A stretch of DNA of 16,282 nucleotides from Pararoseburia sp963661325 (lineage in GTDB: Bacteria; Bacillota; Clostridia; Lachnospirales; Lachnospiraceae). A model generated the notes under the pieces. It did no database searches and had not been told where the DNA came from. It worked only from the letters and a program-made list of their open reading frames with translations. Position numbers and translations under genes: made by a program. Positions 1-7,674 of this stretch are shown here, piece after piece. The DNA lies in assembly GCA_963661325.1 (NCBI GenBank), contig CAVLBP010000053.1, positions 1-16,282 of the forward strand. The letters are read 5' to 3'. The first letter of the stretch is position 1; every line of letters begins with the position of its first letter.

Positions 1-211
1 CGATCTTGTCACCAACAGATACAACCTGTGTCAGGTCAACGTTTGATTCGTTTGTGTATTCGCTACGATGGATGATTCCGTCTGATTTGTATCCAATGTC
101 TACAGCGATCTCATCAGGCTTAACATTGATAACGGTACCTTCAACTACCTCTCCATTTCTTATTGTTTTAAATGATTCTTCTAACATTTGTTCAAAACTC
201 ATTTCTGACAT
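1..211 (-). CDS. rpsA: 30S ribosomal protein S1-like, N-terminal part (cut by window edge)
   Basis: Only the first 70 codons are present; the gene runs off the window. The product starts MSEMSFEQMLEES. A first S1 (OB-fold) RNA-binding domain follows from about residue 20, with the signatures GEVVEGTVINV and VDIGYKSDGIIH, typical of ribosomal protein S1 and its clostridial homologues, which bind mRNA on the 30S subunit. The ATG at 211 is chosen because a GAGGAGG lies about 10 bases upstream; a second in-frame ATG at 202 would be too far from it. The gene begins inside the 3' end of ispH in another frame (13-base overlap), so translational coupling is likely. In many clostridia this S1 protein is the C-terminal part of an IspH-S1 fusion. 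The number of S1 domains cannot be seen here. Confidence 0.85.
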   Translation of the reverse strand, partial: MSEMSFEQMLEESFKTIRNGEVVEGTVINVKPDEIAVDIGYKSDGIIHRSEYTNESNVDLTQVVSVGDKI

Positions 212-1047
212 ATCTTTTGAACCTCCTCAATAATTTTGTTTGGGGTAGAAGCCCCTGCGGTAATACCTACGTTGCTAATGGATTGAAGTACCGACAAATC
301 GAGATCTTCTTTTGTCTGTATATAGTAAGTATCTTGGCATTCTTTTTTGCATATTTCAAATAACTTCTGTGTATTGGAACTGTGCCTGCCCCCGATCACG
401 ATCATGGCATCTACTTCTCTTGCGATCGTAGCCGCCTCGCTCTGGCGCTCCTCAGTAGCATTACAGATAGTATTCAAAACAAGTATATCATACCCTTTTT
501 TTCGGATAATTTCAACTAATTCTTGAAATTTATTGTAGTTAAATGTCGTTTGTGAGACAATACAGATTTTTTCTCCCGCCAAAGCCAGATCCTCAAGATC
601 TTGCGGCGTAGAAATGACGGCATAAGAGTCATTTGGCATCCAGCCGACGATCCCCTGTACTTCCGGGTGGCTCTCGCTTCCGACGATCAGGACAAAATAA
701 CCTTCTTCGGCATATTTTGCCACATATCTGTGGATCTTTTGCACAAAGGGACAAGTGGCATCTACAATGGTAAAACCGGCATTTTCCAAGTCTTCCTTGA
801 CCTTGCGTCCCACACCATGAGACCGGATGATGACCGTCCCGGGCTCCAGTCCACGCAGATCCTCATCCTCCGCAATGACCCGGACACCTTTTTCGGCAAG
901 TTCGTTTACCACTTCTTCGTTATGGATGATAGGTCCATAGGTATAAATCGGTCTTTTCCTTGCATCCTCGATCTGCTCATAGACCATATCCACCGCTCTT
1001 TTTACGCCAAAGCAAAAGCCTGCACTCTTTGCCAATGTCACTTTCAT
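199..1047 (-). CDS. ispH: 4-hydroxy-3-methylbut-2-enyl diphosphate reductase (IspH)
   Basis: IspH is the last enzyme of the MEP isoprenoid pathway. It reduces HMBPP to IPP and DMAPP in the cytosol using a [4Fe-4S] cluster. The 282-residue product has full family length and the three cluster cysteines: C12 in SAGFCFGVKRA, C99 in DATCPFVQK and C195 in NTICNATEERQ. Substrate-binding residues are visible: H42, H77 (RSHGVG), H127 and the catalytic glutamate E129 in SHPEV, T167 in SQTTFN, the SSN at 223-225 and S267 in ASTP. The gene starts 4 bases inside the end of cmk and its own end overlaps the S1 gene by 13 bases, so it sits in a tightly coupled operon. Unlike many clostridial homologues it is not fused to S1: the frame stops just after KIIEEVQK. 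Confidence 0.95.
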   Translation of the reverse strand: MKVTLAKSAGFCFGVKRAVDMVYEQIEDARKRPIYTYGPIIHNEEVVNELAEKGVRVIAEDEDLRGLEPGTVIIRSHGVGRKVKEDLENAGFTIVDATCPFVQKIHRYVAKYAEEGYFVLIVGSESHPEVQGIVGWMPNDSYAVISTPQDLEDLALAGEKICIVSQTTFNYNKFQELVEIIRKKGYDILVLNTICNATEERQSEAATIAREVDAMIVIGGRHSSNTQKLFEICKKECQDTYYIQTKEDLDLSVLQSISNVGITAGASTPNKIIEEVQKICQK

Positions 1048-1712
1048 GCCATACGCTCCTTTGCAAGGTCTGTGATCTTTGCTACCACTTCCTCGATCGT
1101 CATGTCAGAGGAATCTACCAAGATGGCATCCTCTGCCTGTGCCAGTGGGGAAATCTCACGATGCATATCCCGGTAATCACGGTCTTCGATATCCTTCATG
1201 ATCTCTGTCAGATCACAGGTCTGTCCCTTTTCCTGCAATTCCTGATAACGTCTCTTTGCTCTTGTCTCAACGCTTGCGGTCAGATAGATCTTAAGCGGTG
1301 CATCCGGCAGGACACAGGTTCCGATATCCCTGCCATCCATGATGACATCTTCACGCGCTGCCAAATCCTGTTGCAAAGACAAAAGTTTTTGACGCACACA
1401 AGGATAAACGCTTGTCACAGATGCCATATTGCCGACTTCTTCCTTACGGATCTCTGTAGATACATCTTCTCCGCACAAAAGGACCATTTGGTTGCCATCC
1501 ACATAGCGCAGTGCCACGTCAATCTGATCGCAGACTGCCGAAACCGCACTTTCTTCTTTTTCATTGACACCGTGACGCAAAATGTAAAGTGCCATAGCGC
1601 GGTACATTGCCCCCGTATCGACATAGATAAATCCCAATTCTTTTGCCACTCTCTTTGCGATCGTGCTTTTTCCGGCGCCTGCCGGTCCGTCAATTGCAAT
1701 ATTCATACTCAT
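1044..1712 (-). CDS. cmk: Cytidylate kinase (CMP/dCMP kinase)
   Basis: Cmk phosphorylates CMP and dCMP with ATP in pyrimidine nucleotide salvage. The 222-residue product has an N-terminal P-loop, GPAGAGKST at about residues 9-17, then the family signatures FIYVDTGAMYRA, MDGRDIGTCVLPDA and the arginine-rich lid RAKRRYQEL. The length is normal for bacterial Cmk. An AGGTGG about 7 bases before the ATG at 1712 supports this start; an ATG two codons further in is possible but less well spaced. The gene lies 13 bases after the flavoprotein gene and overlaps ispH by 4 bases. A flavoprotein-cmk-ispH-S1 order is, to my knowledge, common in Lachnospiraceae. Confidence 0.95.
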   Translation of the reverse strand: MSMNIAIDGPAGAGKSTIAKRVAKELGFIYVDTGAMYRAMALYILRHGVNEKEESAVSAVCDQIDVALRYVDGNQMVLLCGEDVSTEIRKEEVGNMASVTSVYPCVRQKLLSLQQDLAAREDVIMDGRDIGTCVLPDAPLKIYLTASVETRAKRRYQELQEKGQTCDLTEIMKDIEDRDYRDMHREISPLAQAEDAILVDSSDMTIEEVVAKITDLAKERMA

Positions 1713-1725
1713 AATCTTTCCACCT

Positions 1726-2952
1726 TTATTTTATACTGATCCCAGCCAAATATCCCGTTGACCAGGCAATTTGTAAGTTGTAACCTCCGGTCAGTGCATC
1801 CAGATCCAGCAGTTCGCCGACCAGATAAAGATCCTTGATCCGCTTGGATTCCATGGTCGCCGGATCGATATCCTTGACCGAAACACCGCCCTGGGTAATG
1901 ATGGCTTCCTTAAAGCCACGCGTACCGGTAATGGTAAAAGGAAATGCCTTCAAAAGCCCGACCAGACGCCTGCGCTCCTCTTTCGTGATCGCATTGACCG
2001 GTTTTTCCATGGATATCTGACTCAATTCTATCATAACCGGTATCATTTTTGCAGGTAGTAATTGCTGGAAAACTGCCTTGATATGCTGGTTTGGGCGTTC
2101 CGAAAACTCACGCAGCAAGCGCTCATCCAAAACCTCCTCGGAAAGCGCCGGTTTTAGATCGATATAAGCCTGATATTCTCTGGGGAAATGCCGGCTCAAG
2201 GTTGAACTGGCAGATAAGACCAGAGGTCCGCTCACGCCAAAATGCGTAAAAAGCATCTCACCAAAAGCATCATAAATGACTTTTTTACCATCTTTGATCT
2301 TTAAGGATACATTTTTTAAAGAAAGCCCCTGCATCCGCAGGATGTATTCTTCTTTCGTCGTTAGTGGCACCAGTGCCGGTCTTGGTGTGACCAGTTTGTG
2401 TCCACAGTTTTTTGCCATGGTATGACCATCGCCGGTCGATCCGGTCGTCGGATAAGACAGACCACCGGTCGCAAGGATCAGGCTGTCTGCCATGATCTTA
2501 GCCCCGTCTGCCAAAAGAACACCCATGACCTTGTCATCCTCTATGAGAAGTTCACGTACCCTGCTATGTAAACGGATGTGCACACCCTGTTCTTTCATGG
2601 CACGCTCCAGTGCACGTATGACATCAGACGCATGATCCGATACCGGAAAAGCACGGTTGCCGCGTTCTATTTTATAAGGCATCCCCTGATTTTCAAAGAA
2701 ATCCATGACGGCATCATTGGAAAAGGTATAAAAGGCACTGTATAAAAACTTTGGATTGGAAACCACTGCCTGCATGATCTCATCCATTGGAGAAGCATTG
2801 GTAAAATTGCATCTTCCCTTTCCCGTAATGTAGATCTTTTTGCCTAATTTTTCATTCTGTTCTAAGAGAGTTACCTCATGGCCGCACATACCTGCCGCAT
2901 AAGCCGCCATCATTCCGGCAGCACCGCCGCCGATCACAAGAACTTTACTCAT
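1726..2952 (-). CDS. HI0933/BaiN-like NAD(P)/FAD-dependent oxidoreductase
   Basis: This is a cytosolic flavoprotein of the HI0933/BaiN (YhiN-like, TIGR00275-type) family, whose physiological reaction is not settled; names such as aminoacetone oxidase or BaiN are tentative. An N-terminal Rossmann FAD motif is clear: VLVIGGGAAG at residues 4-13 with E31 ending the second strand. The family motif GKGRCNFTN follows at 44-52. A second dinucleotide segment LILATGG and the C-terminal signatures ITQGGVSV and ALTGGYNLQIAWSTG complete the family pattern at about 408 residues. I use the ATG at 2952 (MSKVLV) rather than the one at 2958: AGGAG lies 6 bases before the former but touches the latter. Its start overlaps the end of the RpiR gene by 8 bases, suggesting coupling. 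Confidence 0.88.
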   Translation of the reverse strand: MSKVLVIGGGAAGMMAAYAAGMCGHEVTLLEQNEKLGKKIYITGKGRCNFTNASPMDEIMQAVVSNPKFLYSAFYTFSNDAVMDFFENQGMPYKIERGNRAFPVSDHASDVIRALERAMKEQGVHIRLHSRVRELLIEDDKVMGVLLADGAKIMADSLILATGGLSYPTTGSTGDGHTMAKNCGHKLVTPRPALVPLTTKEEYILRMQGLSLKNVSLKIKDGKKVIYDAFGEMLFTHFGVSGPLVLSASSTLSRHFPREYQAYIDLKPALSEEVLDERLLREFSERPNQHIKAVFQQLLPAKMIPVMIELSQISMEKPVNAITKEERRRLVGLLKAFPFTITGTRGFKEAIITQGGVSVKDIDPATMESKRIKDLYLVGELLDLDALTGGYNLQIAWSTGYLAGISIK

Positions 2953-3871
2953 CCCCATCTCCTATCTTTGCATAACGCATCTTCAGCGAATCATCCACCT
3001 GATCGATCTCATCATTTTCATAAACCTGATACTCGTCCCAGATATCCTCCAAAGTTTCCAAGGTCTCTGCTACCGAATCCTGCTTTTTCATACAAAGGGC
3101 AACGATCAGGGCATTGATCACGCTCAGCGGCGCCACCAGCGAGTCCACAATAGATGCCATATCACTGCTGGCGATCAGATTGCAGGAGGAATAGAGGTTC
3201 ATCGGAGAATGTACGCTGTCCGTCAAGGTAATGACCTTGGCGCTGCGGTTGTTGGCAAATTCCATCGCCTTTAAAGTTCGCATGGAATAGCGAGGGAAAC
3301 TGATCCCAATAATGACATCCGACTCGTTCATATGTATCATCTGTTCAAAGATCTCACTGGAATTGTTTGTCTGTAAAAGAATGACATTGTCAAACATCAG
3401 ATTGAGATAAAAAGCCAGAAAAGATGCCAGCGGCGCGCAGCTGCGGATACCGATCACATAGATCTTTCTGGCATTTAAGATAGTATCGACCGCCTGCTCA
3501 AAAACATCTTCATCCATAGACTCCATGGTCTCTCGGATCTTGTCCGCATCGGAAGATAAGACCGAACTGAGCACGGCATTTTTCTCGATCCTGCCATAGG
3601 TGACTTCCATGCGCTGTACGGAATTTAATTTATTGCGGACTGTCTCTTCCAGCGCCTTTTGGAACTCCGGATAGCCCTTGTATCCGAGGAACATGGCAAA
3701 TCGAACCACCGTAGATTCACTGACACCGACGGTCTCACCCAGTTTGGCAGCCGTAAGAAATGCCGCTTTATCATAATTGTCCGTGATATAATTTGTCAGA
3801 AGTTTCTGTCCCTTGCTCATGGACTTGTAAAGTTCGTTCATCTTTGTATTCAGATCACTTTTATTTGACAT
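2945..3871 (-). CDS. MurR/RpiR-family transcriptional regulator
   Basis: This is a DNA-binding regulator of the RpiR family, whose members usually sense phosphosugars through a SIS domain. The 308-residue protein has an N-terminal HTH_6 domain (about 1-77, with LGETVGVSESTVVRFAMFLG as the helix-turn-helix) and a SIS domain at about 130-255 that begins IYVIGIRSCAPLASFL and includes DVIIGISFPRYS. The acidic C-terminal tail is unassigned. I place the start at the ATG at 3871 (MSNKSD), which has AGAAGG about 10 bases upstream. A longer frame reaches 3922, but it would run across the terminator hairpin and A/T tract. The ligand and target genes are unknown; no sugar gene is visible nearby. It is the first gene of the group that continues into the flavoprotein, cmk, ispH and S1. 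Confidence 0.9.
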   Translation of the reverse strand: MSNKSDLNTKMNELYKSMSKGQKLLTNYITDNYDKAAFLTAAKLGETVGVSESTVVRFAMFLGYKGYPEFQKALEETVRNKLNSVQRMEVTYGRIEKNAVLSSVLSSDADKIRETMESMDEDVFEQAVDTILNARKIYVIGIRSCAPLASFLAFYLNLMFDNVILLQTNNSSEIFEQMIHMNESDVIIGISFPRYSMRTLKAMEFANNRSAKVITLTDSVHSPMNLYSSCNLIASSDMASIVDSLVAPLSVINALIVALCMKKQDSVAETLETLEDIWDEYQVYENDEIDQVDDSLKMRYAKIGDGDE

Positions 3872-3892
3872 AATAACGATTCCTTCTAAACA

Positions 3893-3932
3893 TAAAAAAT
3901 CCACCGGCATGCCGCAAAACACACCGATGGAT
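3893..3932 (-). terminator. Intrinsic terminator of the sodium-pump decarboxylase operon
   Basis: On the minus strand ATCCATCGG pairs with CCGGTGGAT (positions 3924-3932 and 3899-3907; nine pairs, one being a U-G wobble), followed directly by a run of six T (3894-3899). It starts 28 bases after the stop of the OadA-like gene. It also overlaps the putative start point of the next transcript. Confidence 0.85.
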
Positions 3933-3935
3933 TCT

Positions 3936-3964
3936 ATTATACTACTTTTCCTTTAAAAATTAAA
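3936..3964 (-). promoter_or_regulatory. Putative promoter of the RpiR-led operon
   Basis: A perfect -10 hexamer TATAAT (minus strand, 3936-3941) has only a weak -35, TTTAAT at 3959-3964, 17 bases upstream and inside the OadA stop region. The predicted start point, near 3929, falls within the first arm of the terminator stem. Confidence 0.6.
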
Positions 3965-5378
3965 CTGGATAAGCACCATTTTTTGTATCAGCGACAGCCG
4001 GGTCAACACCTGTCTGCTGTGCTTCACGATACTTGAAGAAGTCGGTAGCAACCTTTGGGAAAAGTGCATAGGAAAGGACATCCTCATCCTGCTGCTTCCA
4101 CTGCTTCATTTCTTCTTCAAACTTAGCCAGTCCCGGCTCCAAAAGATCTGCCGGACGACAAGTGATCGCCTGATCCTTCTCATCGCCAAGAACCTTTTCT
4201 ACCACTTCCGGATTAAAAGGACGAACGGTCTGTCCATATTTTCCAAGAAGCATATCCTTGGTCTCTTTGGTGGCAACCTTATATCTCTCACCCATCAGGA
4301 CATTGAATACAGCCTGTGTACCAACGATCTGAGAAGAAGGTGTTACCAGTGGTGGCTCACCAAGGTCTTTACGAACACGTGGTACTTCTGCAAGCACTTC
4401 TTCGTATTTGTCTTCCTTGCCCTGCTCCTTCAACTGGGAGATCAGGTTGGAAAGCATACCACCCGGTACCTGATAACGTAAAGTGTTGATGTTTACGCCA
4501 AGTACCTTTGGATTCATAAGACCGGATGCCAATGCTTCCTCTCTCATCGGACGGAAGTAATCAGCGATCTCAGCCAGTTGATTCTGGTCTAATCCGGTAT
4601 CGAATTCTGTACCCTTGAAAGTCTCAACCATAACTTCTGTTGCAGGCTGGCTGGTTCCCAGTGCAAATGGAGAGATTGCGGTATCAATGATATCGCATCC
4701 TGCCTCTACAGCCTTTAAGTAAGTCATAGAAGCAACACCGGAAGTATAGTGTGTATGCAGGTCGATCGGAAGTGATGTTGCTTCCTTTAAGGTACGGACA
4801 AGTTCATCAGCCTTCTGTGGAACTAAAAGTCCTGCCATATCTTTGATACACAAAGAATCAGCACCCATATCCTCAACACGCTTTGCCATTTCTTTCCAAT
4901 AATCCAAGGTATAAGCATCACCTAAGGTATAAGAAAGGGCAACCTGTGCATGTCCTTTTTCCTTCTTGCAGGCATCTACTGCGGTCTGTAAGTTGCGGAC
5001 ATCATTCAGGCAGTCAAAGATACGAATGATATCAATACCATTAGCGATAGACTTCTGAACGAAATATTCTACAACATCATCCGGATAATGGCTGTATCCT
5101 AAGATGTTCTGTCCTCTGAAAAGCATCTGCAACTTCGTGTTCTTGAAACCATCACGAAGTTTTCTCAAACGCTCCCATGGATCCTCTTTCAAGAAACGCA
5201 GGGAAGCGTCGAAGGTAGCACCACCCCAGCACTCTACTGCGTGGTATCCGACCTTATCCATTTTATCAATGATCGGCAACATCTGCTCTGTCGTCATTCT
5301 GGTAGCGATCAGAGACTGATGTGCATCTCTTAATATTGTTTCTGTAATCTTTACAGGTTTTTTAACTACTTCTGCCAT
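3960..5378 (-). CDS. oadA: OadA/PycB-type biotin-dependent carboxyltransferase (oxaloacetate decarboxylase alpha, no biotin domain)
   Basis: The family moves a carboxyl group between oxaloacetate or pyruvate and carboxybiotin at a metal-centred TIM barrel in the cytosol. The 472-residue protein carries the signature RDAHQSLIATRM (metal ligand D18), the catalytic lysine K179 in CIKDMAG, metal ligands H208 and H210 in DLHTHYTSG, and a C-terminal conserved carboxylase (PYC_OADA) domain around residues 300-450. It ends there: the C-terminal biotinyl domain of classical OadA is absent and is supplied by the separate carrier two genes upstream, as in the 5S subunit of transcarboxylase. Start at 5378 with GGAGG 5 bases upstream. 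It lies 15 bases after oadB and is the last gene before the operon terminator. It could equally be a pyruvate carboxylase subunit B or a 5S subunit. Confidence 0.9.
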   Translation of the reverse strand: MAEVVKKPVKITETILRDAHQSLIATRMTTEQMLPIIDKMDKVGYHAVECWGGATFDASLRFLKEDPWERLRKLRDGFKNTKLQMLFRGQNILGYSHYPDDVVEYFVQKSIANGIDIIRIFDCLNDVRNLQTAVDACKKEKGHAQVALSYTLGDAYTLDYWKEMAKRVEDMGADSLCIKDMAGLLVPQKADELVRTLKEATSLPIDLHTHYTSGVASMTYLKAVEAGCDIIDTAISPFALGTSQPATEVMVETFKGTEFDTGLDQNQLAEIADYFRPMREEALASGLMNPKVLGVNINTLRYQVPGGMLSNLISQLKEQGKEDKYEEVLAEVPRVRKDLGEPPLVTPSSQIVGTQAVFNVLMGERYKVATKETKDMLLGKYGQTVRPFNPEVVEKVLGDEKDQAITCRPADLLEPGLAKFEEEMKQWKQQDEDVLSYALFPKVATDFFKYREAQQTGVDPAVADTKNGAYPV

Positions 5379-5393
5379 GTCATCCTCCTTATA

Positions 5394-6542
5394 TTATACA
5401 CCGAAAATAGCCATGAATACACCAGCGGCAACTGCTGTACCGATAACTCCGGCAACGTTTGGTCCCATTGCATGCATCAACAGAAAGTTGGTAGGATCTT
5501 CTTCTGCACCGACCTTCTGTGATACACGCGCTGCCATAGGTACTGCAGATACACCTGCGGAACCGATGAGCGGATTGATCTTGCCCTTTGTAAGGAAGCA
5601 AAGCAACTTACCAAAGAGTACACCTGCTGTGGTACCGATCGCAAATGCAACCAGACCTAAAATAACGATCTTAATCGTTGTGATATTCAGGAAGGCTTCT
5701 GCACTTGTGGATGCACCTACAGAGGTTCCCAGTAAGATAACAACGATATACATAAGAGCATTGGATGCAGTCTCAGTCAACTGACGAACCACGCCTGACT
5801 CACGGAAAAGGTTACCTAACATCAGCATACCAACCAATGGTGCCGTGGTAGGAAGCAGTAAACATACGATAATGGTTACTACGATCGGGAATAAGATCTT
5901 TTCCAACTTGGAAACCGGACGCAGGTTCTCCATATGGATCGCACGTTCCTTTTTCGTTGTAAATAACTTCATGATCGGTGGCTGGATGATCGGCACGAGT
6001 GCCATGTAAGAATATGCCGCCACCGCGATCGGTCCCATCAGACTACTCTGCCCTAACTTACCGGCAAGGAAGATAGATGTCGGACCATCGGCACCACCAA
6101 TGATGGAAACCGCTGCTGCTGCCTGATCACTAAAGCCAAGCAGGATAGCCAGAAGATATGCGGTAAAGATACCGAACTGTGCTGCCGCACCGAGCAGGAA
6201 ACTGATCGGATTGGCGATCAAAGGACCGAAGTCGGTCATCGCACCAACGCCAAGGAAAATAAGGGATGGCAGGATGGACCACTCGTCCAATGTATAAAAG
6301 TAATAAAGCAAACCGCCTACACCGTTAGACGTTTCCTCCGGGCTTGCAATAATATCTGGGTAGATATTAACAAGAAGCATACCAAAAGCGATCGGAACCA
6401 GAAGTAATGGTTCAAATCCCTTGCGGATAGCCAGATACAAGAATACGCATGCAACTGCGATCATGATAAAGTTCTTGTAGTCCAAGTTTGCAAACGCCGT
6501 CTGGGATAGAAGGTTACTTAACGTTTCTGTAACGTAACTCAT
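5394..6542 (-). CDS. oadB: Sodium-translocating decarboxylase subunit beta
   Basis: This is the membrane subunit of the biotin-dependent sodium pumps (OadB, MmdB, GcdB). It decarboxylates carboxybiotin and couples this to Na+ export. The 382-residue protein is strongly hydrophobic, with about nine membrane segments. It contains the hallmark loop IIGGADGPTSIF, whose D152 corresponds to the essential aspartate of Klebsiella OadB, an early GVGAMTDFGP, and a C-terminal region with VPMAARVSQKVGAEEDPTNF and HAMGPNVAGVIG. These match the ion-binding helices of the family. GGAGG lies 8 bases before the ATG at 6542. It follows the biotin carrier by 32 bases. Sequence alone does not show which substrate feeds the pump. 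Confidence 0.95.
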   Translation of the reverse strand: MSYVTETLSNLLSQTAFANLDYKNFIMIAVACVFLYLAIRKGFEPLLLVPIAFGMLLVNIYPDIIASPEETSNGVGGLLYYFYTLDEWSILPSLIFLGVGAMTDFGPLIANPISFLLGAAAQFGIFTAYLLAILLGFSDQAAAAVSIIGGADGPTSIFLAGKLGQSSLMGPIAVAAYSYMALVPIIQPPIMKLFTTKKERAIHMENLRPVSKLEKILFPIVVTIIVCLLLPTTAPLVGMLMLGNLFRESGVVRQLTETASNALMYIVVILLGTSVGASTSAEAFLNITTIKIVILGLVAFAIGTTAGVLFGKLLCFLTKGKINPLIGSAGVSAVPMAARVSQKVGAEEDPTNFLLMHAMGPNVAGVIGTAVAAGVFMAIFGV

Positions 6543-6574
6543 GAATTGTTCCTCCTAATAATACCTGTTGCCTG

Positions 6575-6931
6575 TTACTCATTCATTGTTGCAAGCAGAT
6601 CGCCTGATTCTACAGCCTGTCCTTCTGCTACATCAATTGTTGCAACCACACCATCCTTAGGTGCAACAACAGGAGTCTCCATCTTCATAACTTCAAGAAC
6701 TAATACGGTATCGCCAGCCTTAACCTGTGTACCAGGAGTTGCCTCCAACTTGAATACCTTTCCGGCTGCGCCAGCTTCGATCTTGATGCTTCCAGCGCCT
6801 GTTGCAGCCTTAGGTGCTGCTGCCTTTGGTGCAGGTGCGCTTGCAGCGACCGGTGCTGCTCCTGTGCTTCCCTTTTCTTCTACAGTAACATCATAAACAT
6901 TTCCATTTACAGTAATTGTATAATTCTTCAT
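6575..6931 (-). CDS. Biotin carboxyl carrier protein of the decarboxylase
   Basis: This is a free biotinyl carrier that shuttles the carboxyl group between the carboxyltransferases and the membrane beta subunit. The 118 residues comprise a short beta-rich N-terminus (MKNYTITVNGNVYDV), an Ala/Pro-rich flexible linker at about 22-45, and a C-terminal biotinyl domain with the biotinylation motif VMKME, in which K83 is the acceptor lysine. The layout matches MmdC/GcdC and the transcarboxylase 1.3S subunit. GGAGG precedes the ATG at 6931. It is the only biotin acceptor in the window and lies between the OadG-like and OadB genes, so both carboxyltransferases of the operon presumably use it. The biotin ligase must lie elsewhere. 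Confidence 0.95.
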   Translation of the reverse strand: MKNYTITVNGNVYDVTVEEKGSTGAAPVAASAPAPKAAAPKAATGAGSIKIEAGAAGKVFKLEATPGTQVKAGDTVLVLEVMKMETPVVAPKDGVVATIDVAEGQAVESGDLLATMNE

Positions 6932-6948
6932 TTATAATTCCTCCTAAA

Positions 6949-7662
6949 TTAATATCTTCTCTTGATGGAACGTACTACAAAGTCATCTGTAGAACTTCCT
7001 GTGCTTGCAGCGATCGCTGCAGCAATAACTGCGATCAATTCTGTATCATCCGTCTCCGCTGCGGCAGCCGGTACAGCCGAGGCTACCTTGACTGCCGGAG
7101 CACTTTCTTCCTTGGAGAACTTCGCCTGAATGACCGGGATCACCTTAAATGCACTGATGACCAGTGAGATCAGAATCAGGATCACAAATACGATGGAGAT
7201 TGACATGACCGTATTCAGTCCTGCCTTTGCCATCGTCTCGCCCAGAGAATAAACGATCTCAACATTGATCGCTGTCGTCTCCAGACTGTTGGCATTGATA
7301 ACATAAGTAAGTTTGATGTCTCGCTTGGTATAAGAGATCGTCTCTACAGCAGAGATCGTCTTTCCTGCCTTTGTTACGCTAAAGTCCTTATATCCAACGA
7401 AATCTCCGATCTGTGGCTGTACGTCAATCCATTGTTCCATCAGATCGGCATAGATCTTACCATCATCCTGTGATGCATAGTAAGAATAGTACTGTTCGCT
7501 CTCATCAGCACTGAGTCCTTCCAAAACTCCTGCTGTCTGCTCACATGCGCTCTGTAATTGTGATTCAGATAAACCATTCAGATCCACCTGACTCTTACCG
7601 CAGGAGCATAACGCGAGCATACATACTAAAGTACTGACCATTAATATGATTTTCTTTTTCAT
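6949..7662 (-). CDS. OadG-family small subunit with an N-terminal exported lipoprotein-like domain
   Basis: OadG anchors and assembles biotin-dependent sodium-pump complexes and is normally a small protein (about 80-115 residues) with one N-terminal membrane helix and a charged or Ala/Pro-rich tail. Here the 237-residue product begins with a lipoprotein-type signal (KKKIILMVSTLVCMLALCSC, likely acylated C19 or C21). A roughly 125-residue soluble segment rich in Y, S and E follows, then a membrane helix at about 151-173 and an OadG-like tail (EESAPAVK, an Ala-rich linker, and DDTELIAVIAAAIAAS at 205-220). The soluble segment loosely resembles DUF3887-type exported domains, but I cannot confirm this. 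If the signal is used, the segment lies outside the membrane and the tail inside. AAGGTG precedes the ATG at 7662. It follows the carboxyltransferase gene by 12 bases. Confidence 0.8.
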   Translation of the reverse strand: MKKKIILMVSTLVCMLALCSCGKSQVDLNGLSESQLQSACEQTAGVLEGLSADESEQYYSYYASQDDGKIYADLMEQWIDVQPQIGDFVGYKDFSVTKAGKTISAVETISYTKRDIKLTYVINANSLETTAINVEIVYSLGETMAKAGLNTVMSISIVFVILILISLVISAFKVIPVIQAKFSKEESAPAVKVASAVPAAAAETDDTELIAVIAAAIAASTGSSTDDFVVRSIKRRY

Positions 7663-7674
7663 ATGCTCACCTTT

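Noticed and set aside
199..240. Programmed frameshift producing an IspH-S1 fusion
   Set aside because: No slippery heptamer is present in the IspH frame before the stop, and the S1 frame has its own ATG and strong ribosome binding site.
960..1739. A 259-residue plus-strand open frame opposite cmk and ispH
   Set aside because: It is antisense to two certain genes, has Cys/His-rich low-information sequence and no ribosome binding site; it is a shadow of their codon use.
3872..3922. Longer start for the RpiR regulator at 3922
   Set aside because: It would translate through the terminator hairpin and T-tract, and the ATG at 3871 has a Shine-Dalgarno sequence and the normal family N-terminus.
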